Assembly: GCA_963805455.1 (NCBI GenBank)
Contig: CAWDUJ010000011.1
Span: forward strand, 1-64,000
Origin: VRUE01 sp963805455
Lineage (GTDB): Bacteria > Actinomycetota > Thermoleophilia > Solirubrobacterales > 70-9
Direction: 5' to 3'
Length of the DNA: 64,000 nucleotides
Shown here: positions 56,524 through 64,000 of the stretch, in pieces
Position numbering within the stretch: the stretch's first letter is position 1
Layout: every line of letters starts with the position of its first letter
Made by a program: the position numbers and the translations under genes
The notes under the pieces: generated by a model
Databases searched by the model: none
Told to the model about the DNA's origin: nothing
What the model saw: only the letters and a program-made list of their open reading frames with translations

Positions 56524-57697
56524 GGTCGGCCAGCAGCTCGAGCAGGCGCGGCTCGGGCTCCTCGTCATCGATCAGGACGGCCGTGCCGGGCCATCCGTAG
56601 CGCAGGTATCGGGCGTAGGCCTGGCGCGAGCTGAGGTCGGGCTCGTAGATCCAGCAGCCGGTGTTCCAGTAGCGGGTACGTGAGTCATCGCGCGAGCAGA
56701 CGTCGGCGAGGGGTTGGTGGGTGTGGGCGAAGACGATCCTGTCGGCCTCGCGGTTCCAGCCGAGGTTCCGGACGACCTCGGCGAACGCCTCGAGCGCGTG
56801 CTCGGAGGGGTCGCTCGGCGAGACCACGCTCGCGGCGGGATAGGCGGCCCGGGGCAGGGCGGCCGCCGGCGCGGGCTGCTCGCGGTGCTGGCGCTCGGTC
56901 TCCTCGCGGACCACCGAGTCGAAGTGCTCCTCGCTCGGGAGCACTTCCTCACCACCGCGCTCGCGGATCCGGTTGGCGAGATGCCTTGCGCCCCGGATCG
57001 GCATCCCGACCACCTCGCCGATCGTCCCGGCGCGCTGGGCGGCGCGAAAGACGTTCCGCTGGGCATGGGTCCCGTGCGGCATCTGCGCCGCGATGTAGAG
57101 CCACTCGGTGAGGAGGGTGATGACCGACTCGTAGTCGGGGATCGTCTTCGGGTCCTCCGGGCCCCCGGTCGCGATCGACCAGAGGGCTTTGGTCAGGAGC
57201 CGGTCGCCGCGGGAGCCGCTGAGGCGCGCATGGGGGTCGAGGTAGTGGCCGTGGGTGCAGAGGACCCCGGCGAAGGTGTAGGTCGGGTAGGCGATCTCGA
57301 CCGAGATCCCGGGCAGCCTGTGTTCGAGGAACGAGCGGAAGAAGTCCGGCCCGGTGCCGTCGGTGAGGCCCAGCTCACGCGGCGTTTCGCCGGCGGCAAG
57401 CTGAGCCTCGAGCCGGCTCTCGGCGTCGCGATGGACGAAATGGTGGTCGTGGTTGCCGGCGATGAAGACGAGTCGGCCGTCTCTCAGCTTTTCGCCGATC
57501 AGCCGCAGCAACCCGTCCGAGGCGTCGATCGCGTCGGCGACCGAGCCGAAGAGGAAGTCGAACAGGTCGCCGAGGAAGATCAGCTCGTCGATCCCCTCCA
57601 GCGCCGGCTCGAGCCGCTCGAGGTAGCGCTCCTCCTTCAGCAGGTCGCGACCGGTCCAGGCGCCGAAGTGAGTGTCAGAGATGACGAGGGCGCGCAT
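56504..57697 (-). CDS. Metallophosphoesterase, calcineurin-like
   Basis: A 397-aa phosphoesterase with all five metal motifs: VISDTHFG, LIFLGDLFDFLFG, IAGNHDHHF, LCTHGHYLD and VFAHTHQPL. The insertions of ~100 residues between them are family-specific. Substrate unknown (nucleotide, lipid or nucleic acid phosphoester). AGGGGG precedes the ATG, which lies 4 nt after the stop of the small gene upstream, so they are co-transcribed. Confidence 0.82.
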   Translation of the reverse strand: MRALVISDTHFGAWTGRDLLKEERYLERLEPALEGIDELIFLGDLFDFLFGSVADAIDASDGLLRLIGEKLRDGRLVFIAGNHDHHFVHRDAESRLEAQLAAGETPRELGLTDGTGPDFFRSFLEHRLPGISVEIAYPTYTFAGVLCTHGHYLDPHARLSGSRGDRLLTKALWSIATGGPEDPKTIPDYESVITLLTEWLYIAAQMPHGTHAQRNVFRAAQRAGTIGEVVGMPIRGARHLANRIRERGGEEVLPSEEHFDSVVREETERQHREQPAPAAALPRAAYPAASVVSPSDPSEHALEAFAEVVRNLGWNREADRIVFAHTHQPLADVCSRDDSRTRYWNTGCWIYEPDLSSRQAYARYLRYGWPGTAVLIDDEEPEPRLLELLADLNPSPG

Positions 57698-57701
57698 CCC
57701 C

Positions 57702-57950
57702 CTACTTGCCGCCTCCTCCGGTGACCTGGCTGATCGCGAAGATCTCGGCGAATTTGAGCAGGCCGAGGGTCGAGTGCGGCGAGGTGGCGCTGCTCCGCAT
57801 CCGGACCTCGGCTCCCCCTGGGCCGCGGACCTCGACGATCGTGCAGATGTCGCCTATCTCCCACTCGCCCTCACGAGTCCCGTAGTCGGCCTCGATCGCC
57901 TCCATCTGTTCGGCCATGTGTTGACCGGCCTTGCTTTGGTCCAGCGCCAT
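57702..57950 (-). CDS. Small soluble protein, hypothetical
   Basis: An 82-aa protein. It starts MALDQSKAGQHMAEQMEAIE, then two strands (WEIGDICTIVEVRGPGGAEV) and a helix (STLGLLKFAEIFAISQVTG). No family recognised. AAGGGG is 6 nt before ATG. Two inverted repeats resembling operators lie 23-66 nt upstream. It is followed immediately by the phosphoesterase. Confidence 0.5.
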   Translation of the reverse strand: MALDQSKAGQHMAEQMEAIEADYGTREGEWEIGDICTIVEVRGPGGAEVRMRSSATSPHSTLGLLKFAEIFAISQVTGGGGK

Positions 57951-57972
57951 CGGCAACCCCTTCCGGTGCAGT

Positions 57973-57994
57973 GGTCGATTCGTCCGAATCGACC
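57973..57994. promoter_or_regulatory. Palindromic operator-like site
   Basis: GGTCGATTCG-TC-CGAATCGACC, a perfect 10-bp-arm inverted repeat, is followed at 58002-58016 by a related, less symmetric GATCGATTCCGAATGA. The pair lies between the small gene at 57950 and the 3' end of the P450 gene, so it probably controls the small gene and phosphoesterase. Shape suggests a TetR- or LacI-type regulator. Confidence 0.5.
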
Positions 57995-58027
57995 CTAGAT
58001 GATCGATTCCGAATGACCATCCATGCG

Positions 58028-59479
58028 TCAGAGGGGGGGCAGCACCCGCATTGGCAGGCCGCCCTTCGGGGAGAGGGTCGGCATCTGGCGCACGGTCACG
58101 GTGCGGCCCGGCAGCACGTCGAGGCGGAGCCGCTGCAGGAGCATCGTCGCGACCAGCTTCACCTCGGTCTGGCCGAAGCGTTTGCCGATGCAGATCCGCT
58201 GGCCGCCGCCGAAGGGGACGTAGGCCCCGCGCGGAAGAGCCGCCTTGCGCTCGCGGGTGAAGCGCTCGGGGATGAAGGCCTCGGGCTCGGGGAACACCTC
58301 GGGGATCCTGTGACTGGCCCACGAGCAGTAGGCGAAGTAGGCGCCCTTGGGGACGCCGTAGCCGCCGAACTCGAAGTCCTTGATCACCCTGCGGGGGCCG
58401 ATCCAGGCGGGCGGGTAGAGGCGCAGGACCTCGTCTAGGACCATGTCGAGGTACGGCATCTCGCGCTCGATCTTCTCGATGTCGGGGATCTCCCCGCCGA
58501 GGACCGCGTCCTGCTCGGCGACGAGCTTCTCGATGACGTCCGGGCGGCGGGCGAGCTCATACATCATGAAGGTGAGGGTCGAGGTCGAGGTGTCGTGGCC
58601 GGCGAACATCAGGGTCATCACCTGGTCGCGGACCTCCCGGTCGGAGAAGCCCTGGCCGGACTCGTCGCGGACTTCGAGCAGCAGGCTCATCACGTCGCGC
58701 CGGCCCGATTCGGGCGACCTGCGCCGCTCGGCGATCTCTCCGAAGACGATTTCGTCGAGAACACGGCGGGCGGCGAGCATTTTCCGCCATGGCGAGCCCG
58801 GGCCGCGGAGGAAGCGGGCGGCGAACTCGATTCCGTAGAACTCGAGCGCGCGCTCGAAGTTCTCGGCGGCAGCCGCTCCCTTGCCGGCCTCGTCGGGGTC
58901 GAGGCCGAGCAGGGCGCGCATCGCGATCCGCATCGCGAGTCCGCGCATCCACTCGTAGATGTCGACGACCTCGCCGGGCCGCAGGGCATCGATCATCGGG
59001 CCCGCCTCGCCGACCATCGCGTCGACGGCGGCGGCAACCTGCTCGCGGTGGAAGGCCGGCATCATCGTCGTGCGAGCGTGGTGGTGATACTCACCGTCGA
59101 TCGTCAGCAGGCCATCGCCGAGCAGGGGGATCAGGTCGCCGAAGCTGCCGTCGCGCCAATGAAAGTTGTCGGGGCCGGTGACGGTGACGAAGTGATTGGC
59201 CTCCGGGCCGAGCATGAAGACGACCCGGCTGTGAAGGAGGCGCAGGGTGAAGATCGGCCCGTAGCGTTCATAGGCGCTCAGCAGGATCGGCAGCGGGTCG
59301 GTGGCGATCCTGTGGGTCCGGGCGACGCTGATGTCGAGATCGCCGGGCGGGAACTTGCCGCGGACCCGCCATTCGGACGCCAGGTCGCCGCCCAGCCGCC
59401 GGAACGGGTTCTGCGTTTTCAGCGGCGGTTTCGGGACGGCAGCCGATGGCGGCGCGGGTGTCGCGGTCTCGAGCGGCAT
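58028..59479 (-). CDS. Cytochrome P450
   Basis: A 483-aa haem monooxygenase. I-helix AGHDTS (oxygen-activating Thr), K-helix EVLRLYPP (ExxR), PERF and the haem loop FGGGQRICIGKRF with the Cys ligand are intact. The ~30-residue Pro-rich N-terminus (ATPAPPSAAVPKPPLKTQNP) has no membrane anchor. Long-chain hydroxylase-like sequence (CYP102/CYP4-like spacing) makes lipids plausible substrates, as inference. ATG at 59479 has TAGGAT 8 nt upstream, overlapping the 3' end of rlmN. No ferredoxin gene is next to it. Confidence 0.93.
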   Translation of the reverse strand: MPLETATPAPPSAAVPKPPLKTQNPFRRLGGDLASEWRVRGKFPPGDLDISVARTHRIATDPLPILLSAYERYGPIFTLRLLHSRVVFMLGPEANHFVTVTGPDNFHWRDGSFGDLIPLLGDGLLTIDGEYHHHARTTMMPAFHREQVAAAVDAMVGEAGPMIDALRPGEVVDIYEWMRGLAMRIAMRALLGLDPDEAGKGAAAAENFERALEFYGIEFAARFLRGPGSPWRKMLAARRVLDEIVFGEIAERRRSPESGRRDVMSLLLEVRDESGQGFSDREVRDQVMTLMFAGHDTSTSTLTFMMYELARRPDVIEKLVAEQDAVLGGEIPDIEKIEREMPYLDMVLDEVLRLYPPAWIGPRRVIKDFEFGGYGVPKGAYFAYCSWASHRIPEVFPEPEAFIPERFTRERKAALPRGAYVPFGGGQRICIGKRFGQTEVKLVATMLLQRLRLDVLPGRTVTVRQMPTLSPKGGLPMRVLPPL

Positions 59480-59490
59480 CGTGGTTGATC

Positions 59491-60483
59491 CTAGTTGGCT
59501 GGCTGGCCAGTCGCAGCCGCGAGCTGGCCGCAGGCGGCGGCGATGTCGCGGCCGCGGGTGAGTCGAACCGTCGCCCCGAGCCGGTGCTCGGCGAGGATCG
59601 CGCGGAAACGCTCGATCCGCTCCGGAGAGGAGCCGTCGTAGGCCCCGGTCGGGTTGTAGGGGATCAGGTTCACCTTGTATACGCGGGGGTCGAGCAGCGC
59701 CGCGAGCTCGCGGGCGTGCCGGGGGTGGTCGTTGACGTCGGCGAGCATCACGTACTCGACGAACACCTTGCGACGGCGAAGGGCGCGGTAGCGCTCGCAG
59801 GCGGAGAGGACCTCGGCCAGCGGGTAGCGGTCGTTGACGGGCATCAGCTGCGAGCGGAGACCGTCGTTGGGGGCGTGCAGCGAGAGTGCGAGGCGAACCG
59901 AGGTCTCGCACTCGGCCAGCCGCTCAATCCCGGGAACCCAGCCGACGGTGGAGATCGCGGTGCGGCGGTTGGTGACGCCGAGGTCGGGCAGGGCCGCACA
60001 GGCCTCGAGGACGGCGTCGATGTTCATCATCGGCTCCCCCATCCCCATGAAGACGATGTGGTCGATCGGTTCGACCCGGCGAAAGTGGAGGGCCTGGTCG
60101 ATGATCTCATCGGCACTGAGGTTGCGGCCGAACTTCATCTGGCCGGTGGCGCAGAAGGTGCAGGTCAGCGGGCAGCCAGACTGCGAGGAGAGGCAGACCG
60201 AGCGCCGGCCGTCGCGGTAACGCATCAGCACCGCCTCGAGCGGCCGGCCGTCGCCGGTTGCGAAGAGGGCCTTGACGGTCCCGTCGTCGGATTTGGCCTC
60301 GGCCCCGAGGGCGATGGTCGAGAGCGGGACCTCGGCGGCGAGCCGCTCGCGCAGGCGCGAGGGCAGGTTGGACATCTCGGTGTAGTCGCGCGCTCCGCGC
60401 GCCACCCACTCCCAGACCTGGGCGGCGCGGTAGTCAGGCTCCCCGGCGTCCGCCAGAATGGTCTTCAGCAGTTCACTATCCAC
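59491..60483 (-). CDS. rlmN: Dual-specificity 23S rRNA/tRNA adenine C2-methyltransferase RlmN
   Basis: A 330-aa radical SAM enzyme that methylates C2 of A2503 in 23S rRNA and A37 in tRNA. The CxxxCxxC cluster is in SGCPLTCTFCATGQM, preceded by CLSSQ; GMGEPMMN and the catalytic C-terminal Cys in AAACGQLA are present, as is the N-terminal RxxQVWEWV. GTG at 60483 was chosen because it starts the conserved SELLKTILADAG and no ATG lies nearby in frame. The divergent secreted-protein gene starts only 9 nt away. Confidence 0.92.
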   Translation of the reverse strand: MDSELLKTILADAGEPDYRAAQVWEWVARGARDYTEMSNLPSRLRERLAAEVPLSTIALGAEAKSDDGTVKALFATGDGRPLEAVLMRYRDGRRSVCLSSQSGCPLTCTFCATGQMKFGRNLSADEIIDQALHFRRVEPIDHIVFMGMGEPMMNIDAVLEACAALPDLGVTNRRTAISTVGWVPGIERLAECETSVRLALSLHAPNDGLRSQLMPVNDRYPLAEVLSACERYRALRRRKVFVEYVMLADVNDHPRHARELAALLDPRVYKVNLIPYNPTGAYDGSSPERIERFRAILAEHRLGATVRLTRGRDIAAACGQLAAATGQPAN

Positions 60484-60492
60484 GCACAGAGT

Positions 60493-61254
60493 TTGACCAT
60501 TCAGACAACAAGCCGCGCCATCCTGCTTCTCCTGCTCCTGGGCGCCCTCGCTCTCCCGAGCCCGGCCCAGGCGGGCTCGGCCTGCGAAGCCGACCAATGC
60601 CTGACCGTGGTCACCAAACCCGATGGCACCTACACGCTGGCGATCCCCGGCAATTACATCGGCTTCTTCTACCCCGAGCTGGACGGGTGCACCTGGGCCG
60701 TCGAAGCTCAGTACGGCGACGGCTCCGAACCCGGCGAGTACGTCTTCAGCGAGACCGACGGCCTCGAAGCCGAACATACCTATCCGGCGCCGGGGGTCTA
60801 CACATTTGACGCCTACGCGACCGAAGGGCTTCACGACGGCACCTCGGAAGCGTGCCCCAACCTCCACGTCCAGGCGACGGTGACCTACCCGGAACCGCCG
60901 CCGCCGAAAGAACCCGAAGAACCCGAGCTCGAAGAGCCGGTGAAAGTCCCGGCCGGGGGGTCCGGCGTCGCCGCCCCACCGCAGATTCAGCTACCGGACA
61001 TCCAGCTCCCGGCGGCGGCGACCGACCGGTTCTGGCGCGATTGCGGCAAGAGCATCCGCGCCCACCGCCTCCCCTGTCGCAAGGCCCGACGGGTGATCGG
61101 CGCCGCGAGGTCGATCCTGACCCGCGCCCGCCCGTCGGAGCGCCTCGCGCAGGGCGCGGTCTTCAAGGCGGAGGGCTTCAGCTGCCGGCTGCGAGATGAC
61201 GCCGCCGGCTCGGTCAGCTGCTGGCGCGGCCGGCAGCGGGCGCTAGGAACCTGA
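60493..61254 (+). CDS. Secreted protein with PKD-like region
   Basis: A 253-aa exported protein. The TTG at 60493 gives LTIQTTSRAILLLLLLGALA, a good signal peptide. Residues 35-125 have a PKD-like pattern (YGDGSEPGEYVFSETDG, TYPAPGVYTFDAYATEG) with paired Cys, followed by a Pro/Glu linker (PPPPKEPEEPELEEP) and a C-terminal Cys/Arg domain (FWRDCGKSIRAHRLPCRKAR). No enzyme motif. The TTG start is uncertain. It overlaps the 3' end of DUF4234 by 12 bp. Confidence 0.55.
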   Translation: MTIQTTSRAILLLLLLGALALPSPAQAGSACEADQCLTVVTKPDGTYTLAIPGNYIGFFYPELDGCTWAVEAQYGDGSEPGEYVFSETDGLEAEHTYPAPGVYTFDAYATEGLHDGTSEACPNLHVQATVTYPEPPPPKEPEEPELEEPVKVPAGGSGVAAPPQIQLPDIQLPAAATDRFWRDCGKSIRAHRLPCRKARRVIGAARSILTRARPSERLAQGAVFKAEGFSCRLRDDAAGSVSCWRGRQRALGT

Positions 61255-61821
61255 GCTCGGCGGCGGGTCCACCGGGGGCGGCGGATCAGCCGGGGGCGGC
61301 GGGTCCACCGGGGGCGGCGGATCAGCCGGTGGCGCGGGCGGCGCCGGCTCCGCCGGCTGCTGCTCGAGCGGCGGCGGGGTCGCGTCCGCCTGCGGCGGGG
61401 GCAGCTCCCCTCCGGGGATCGGGTCGGCTTCGACCTCCCAGACCTTGTTTAGCTCCGACTGGACGTAGAACCAGAGCGCCGGCGATATGACCAGGTAGAG
61501 GATCAGCGCGATCCAGCCGTTGAGCGGCTCCTTGCCGGCGACGCTCGAGGTTCCCTGGACCCGCTTGGTCCCGCGCCAGTAGGTGATCAGCGCGGGGACG
61601 ATGATCAGGCCGCCCGGAAACAGAGCCAGCACCGAGTTGGTCGGGTTCTGGCCGAGATCGAAGCCCTTCGCCTTGCCGTAGTCGCTCATCTCACGGTTGA
61701 TCCGGTACCACCAGACCAGGTGGTAGATGCCAAGGGTGATGATCGGCAGCAGTGCCGCTGCCCAAGGGCTGCGGACCTTCACCTTGTCCTGGGTGCCGCG
61801 GATGTTCATCTCGTAGGCCAT
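61243..61821 (-). CDS. DUF4234-domain membrane protein with proline-rich tail
   Basis: A 192-aa protein. Residues 15-125 have three membrane segments with the DUF4234 pattern (AALLPIITLGIYHLVWWYRI, ALFPGGLIIVPALITYWRG, WIALILYLVISPALWFYVQS). From residue 145 a Pro-rich tail repeats PPADPPPPVD about four times. Role unknown. The tail repeat is encoded by near-identical 30-bp units, so its length may vary. Confidence 0.75.
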   Translation of the reverse strand: MAYEMNIRGTQDKVKVRSPWAAALLPIITLGIYHLVWWYRINREMSDYGKAKGFDLGQNPTNSVLALFPGGLIIVPALITYWRGTKRVQGTSSVAGKEPLNGWIALILYLVISPALWFYVQSELNKVWEVEADPIPGGELPPPQADATPPPLEQQPAEPAPPAPPADPPPPVDPPPPADPPPPVDPPPSSGS

Positions 61822-61866
61822 CGGACTCCATTTCTGGGAGGGGACAGGCCGACCCTAACCGATGGG

Positions 61867-62442
61867 TCAGGGATGAATCCGCTCTCCCCGCTTCAGCATC
61901 TCGATGTATTTCCTCAGGCGGCGCTCGCGGGTCTCGGGTCGCTTCGCGTCGCCGAGGCGGTGGATGATCGCGTAGCGATTGGCGCCATCGAGCTCCTCGA
62001 AGCTTTCCCGCGCGGCCCGGTCGCGCTTCAGCTCGCGCTCAAGGTCGGGCGGGATCTTCGCCGTGCTCGGAGGCTCGTAGGCCGCGTCCCAGCGCCCGTC
62101 GGCCTTTGCCGCATCGACCGCGGCGAGTCCCGACGGGCGCATCCGGCCGGCGCCGATCAGCGCCTCGACCCTGTCGCGGTTCAGCCGCGACCATTTGCTG
62201 CCCTGCCGGCGAGGTGTGAAGCGCTGCAGGTAGTGGCGCTCGTCGAAACGCCTCACCTGGCCGTCAATCCAGCCGAAGCACAGGCCGAGCTCAACCGCCT
62301 CCGCGTAGGTCACGCTCTCGACGCCCGAGTCCTTTTTGGCCAGCTTCAGCCAGATCCCGGTGGTTTGCCCATGCTCCCGTTCGAGCCAGGCCTCGAGCTC
62401 GTCGGCGGTGGCGAAGAGGATGACCGGCAGTTCGTCGGGCAC
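61867..62442 (-). CDS. YdeI/OmpD-associated family protein
   Basis: A 191-aa protein of the YdeI (OmpD-associated) family: FATADELEAWLEREHGQTTG, WLKLAKKDSG, TYAEAVELGLCFGWIDGQV and a C-terminal helix with LRKYIEMLKRGERIHP, with the family's RRQGSKWSRLN in the middle. Function unknown. GTG at 62442 starts the conserved region; CAGAAT lies 6 nt upstream. A long hairpin (62468-62514) and a promoter/operator element (62614-62643) lie in the 265-nt gap upstream. Confidence 0.78.
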   Translation of the reverse strand: MPDELPVILFATADELEAWLEREHGQTTGIWLKLAKKDSGVESVTYAEAVELGLCFGWIDGQVRRFDERHYLQRFTPRRQGSKWSRLNRDRVEALIGAGRMRPSGLAAVDAAKADGRWDAAYEPPSTAKIPPDLERELKRDRAARESFEELDGANRYAIIHRLGDAKRPETRERRLRKYIEMLKRGERIHP

Positions 62443-62467
62443 GCCCCCATTCTGGCCGAACGGAAAT

Positions 62468-62514
62468 ACAGACAGGCCCGGGAAGGTGGGAATGCCTTCC
62501 CGGGCCTTGTCTGT
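62468..62514. terminator. Long hairpin in the 5' region of the YdeI-like gene
   Basis: A 19-bp stem with one bulged base (ACAGACA then GGCCCGGGAAGG, closed by an 8-nt loop) lies between the 62.6-kb promoter and the YdeI-like start. On the minus strand ATTT follows. As a transcript of that promoter would contain it, it may be a terminator/attenuator or structured leader; a bidirectional terminator of a plus-strand transcript is not excluded. Confidence 0.5.
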
Positions 62515-62613
62515 CGAAGCAAGGTCGTGCCCACAGGGGAGGGGACGACCTCGGTCCCGACCCGAAGGCCGGGCAAAGCGAGCGACAGGAAGCGCTCGCC
62601 CCGGGTACCTGTA

Positions 62614-62643
62614 ATAAGAACAGATACGGACCAACTTGTCAAG
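62614..62643 (-). promoter_or_regulatory. Promoter/operator element B
   Basis: Minus strand: TTGACA, a 17-bp spacer containing GGTCCGTATCTGT, then TCTTAT as -10. It matches element A (63282-63311) at 24 of 30 positions, including CTTGAC, GGTCCGT and TGTTCTTAT. TSS would be about 62607, well upstream of the hairpin and the YdeI-like gene. Confidence 0.6.
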
Positions 62644-62707
62644 GGCAAAGAGCAAATTCCTGCCGTTTCCGGCCAAATTAGCCGGACATCGCCATACCGC
62701 CCTGTTT

Positions 62708-63139
62708 CTAAGCGCGATCCGCCGTGTCGGCCCAGCCCTTCGCTCCGTCGAACCCGAGGTGGGGCAGCAGGGCGAGGCAGACGAGCTCCGGGATGGCGTC
62801 TTCGAGAAGATCGAGCCGCTCTGAGCGCAGGTGGTAGGCGACGATTGCGGCGATCGCCCCGACCAGGGCCTCATCGGTCGGGCCGGCGGATCGCTGCTTC
62901 GCGGGACCCTCGCCGTCGAAGAGGCCGGCGAAGCCGTCGACCATCTGCAGGTAGTCGCCGTGGCCTCTCGCGGTGCGGGTCTCGATGACCAGGATCTGGG
63001 CGGCGCCGGGGTTCGAGACGCAGAAGTCGACCGCTCCCCGAATCCCGGCCGCGACCTTGGCGGGCCACTCGTCCTGATTCGCGCAGGCCTTGCGAACCGC
63101 TCCCTTCAGCTGTTCGAAACTGGTCGAAAAGTCATTCAT
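62708..63139 (-). CDS. TetR-type ligand-binding domain without HTH
   Basis: A 143-aa helical protein resembling the C-terminal domain of TetR/AcrR regulators (FEQLKGAVRKACANQDEWPA, ILVIETRTARGHGDYLQMVD, LVGAIAAIVAYHLRSERLDL). The N-terminal ~50 residues with the helix-turn-helix are not encoded in any frame between the promoter (63282) and the ATG at 63139, so the protein is truncated or an anti-type partner. Promoter element A is intact. Confidence 0.6.
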   Translation of the reverse strand: MNDFSTSFEQLKGAVRKACANQDEWPAKVAAGIRGAVDFCVSNPGAAQILVIETRTARGHGDYLQMVDGFAGLFDGEGPAKQRSAGPTDEALVGAIAAIVAYHLRSERLDLLEDAIPELVCLALLPHLGFDGAKGWADTADRA

Positions 63140-63281
63140 GCCGCGCCAACCGATCGGGGCGGGATCACCGGTCAGGACTCCCGCCGGCACGCGGCGGGGC
63201 ACAGCCATCGAGGCCCCCACGGAGGCCAGCCAAAACAGCCAGGGATGTGGCGCTCCCGCCTTACGCAAGAAGACAGCCGCT

Positions 63282-63311
63282 ATAAGAACACAAACGGACC
63301 TTATAGTCAAG
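63282..63311 (-). promoter_or_regulatory. Promoter/operator element A
   Basis: Minus strand: TTGACT, a 17-bp spacer containing GGTCCGTTTGTGT, then TCTTAT. It lies 143 nt upstream of the TetR-like start and matches element B at 24 of 30 positions. The shared GGTCCGT-N-T-N-TGTTC in the spacer is the likely binding site of a common regulator. Confidence 0.6.
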
Positions 63312-63365
63312 AAGGACCGGAAAGCGCTTTTCGCCCATTTTCGGCGCTCTGGTGCGGGAAATCCG

Positions 63366-64000
63366 CTATCCGATGAGGAAAGGCGCTCCTGAGACCTGGG
63401 CCTTCCCGACCCGTCGCCTTTGAGCCTTTGACGTACCGCCCTGTCGCCTCGCCCGGCAGCTGCGAACCGATTCGATCGCCAGCTCTTCGCCACCCGCGAA
63501 GGTGTAGGTGGCGCGGGCGAAGGAGAGGAACCCGGCGGTGAATTTCGGCGGCACCGGGCAGGAGGCGCTCAGGTAGCTATGACGTTTTCCGTGGTAGAAG
63601 AAGTCGCGGGCGACCTCGATCCGGAAGTTGGAGACGTGCGGCCAGGTCCCGACCGACCGTTTCAGGGTGGTGACGAGGACCGTCCGGAACGCCCCCTTCT
63701 GGCGATGCACGGCGAACGGGATAACGAAGGAGACGGGGGGATCGGTCGTGTAGGCGTGGACCAGGACCGCCGGCCTCCCCACCTTGGTCTTGCCGTTGAA
63801 CGCGAGCAGGTTGGCTCGGATCCCGAACGGAGCTTGGTTCGGGACGAAGATTTTCGCGTACAGCTGCCCGCGCCCGACGAGGGCGCCGCCGCAGGAAGAG
63901 ATCGCCTGCTGGCTGTCGATGCCACGCAGCCGAACCTGCGGGCAGACCGGGAGGCCGCGGGTGAAGAGCAGCCCTCTCCAGGCGAGTTCGAGTTTCAGCC
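63366..64000 (-). CDS. Secreted-type protein, 5' end beyond window
   Basis: An open frame of 211 codons to the window edge with no start inside, so the N-terminus is missing. It has LFTRGLPVCPQVRLRG, Cys in SSCGGALVGRGQL, beta-type AFNGKTKVGRPAVLVHAYTT, HRQKGAFRTVLVTTLKRSVG and a basic Cys tail (SVRSCRARRQGG). The same general layout as the 32.3-kb secreted protein suggests a related family, as inference. Confidence 0.5.
   Translation of the reverse strand, partial: LKLELAWRGLLFTRGLPVCPQVRLRGIDSQQAISSCGGALVGRGQLYAKIFVPNQAPFGIRANLLAFNGKTKVGRPAVLVHAYTTDPPVSFVIPFAVHRQKGAFRTVLVTTLKRSVGTWPHVSNFRIEVARDFFYHGKRHSYLSASCPVPPKFTAGFLSFARATYTFAGGEELAIESVRSCRARRQGGTSKAQRRRVGKAQVSGAPFLIG

Noticed and set aside
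61243..61821. Sortase/anchoring role for the Pro-rich tail of the DUF4234 protein.
   Set aside because: No LPXTG-type motif or charged terminal tail.

Overview
This 64 kb window is GC-rich chromosomal DNA, almost fully coding, from an actinobacterium. Protein types (YWTD, delta-60 and YVTN beta-propeller secreted proteins, a type III glutamine synthetase, SigH-like sigma) and gene order suggest Thermoleophilia, probably the Solirubrobacterales/Conexibacter neighbourhood; this placement is inference, since no rRNA gene is present. No tRNA, rRNA, CRISPR array, transposase, integrase or phage gene was seen.

The backbone on the minus strand is a housekeeping cluster in the same relative order as in Mycobacterium tuberculosis: (1-3 kb) sigma factor, rlmB, cysS; (10-15 kb) ispF fused to a PHP phosphatase, ispD, carD, disA; (18-35 kb) clpC, lysS, greA, dusB, coaX, folK, folB, folP, ftsH, hpt, tilS and a class III adenylate cyclase with a MerR-like N-terminus. 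Between the backbone blocks sit lineage genes, mostly on the plus strand: secreted beta-propeller and Ig-like proteins, an NRDE protein, DUF389 and glutathione-transferase-like proteins, and two decayed genes (an MFS transporter remnant and a glycine-rich secreted protein).

From 35 to 43 kb come a P-II protein lacking Tyr51, a nucleoside phosphorylase, a three-module peptidoglycan hydrolase (SLT + degenerate M23 + M15) and a small accessory patch (secreted protein, VOC, SnoaL-like, HAD). From 43 to 53 kb come universal stress protein, LysR, ammonium transporter, sirtuin, a beta-oxidation fusion enzyme, CorA and type III glutamine synthetase; with P-II these form a nitrogen-assimilation set scattered over 18 kb. 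From 53 to 64 kb come a collagen-like secreted protein, methyltransferase, YVTN/PKD protein, metallophosphoesterase, cytochrome P450, rlmN, DUF4234, YdeI-like, an HTH-less TetR-type protein and a partial secreted protein.

The most unusual signals are architectural. Many genes start 6-9 nt after a TANNNT -10 hexamer (leaderless transcription), including a divergent pair whose -10 boxes overlap. Five convergent pairs end in a shared CTAG/CTAA so that both stop codons overlap. carD and ispD have no canonical start codon at their conserved N-termini. A ~60-bp dispersed repeat occurs three times, once inside lysS. Two matching 30-bp promoter/operator elements lie upstream of the TetR-like and YdeI-like genes. 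Single-base frame breaks in ftsH and folK are more likely sequence errors than biology.
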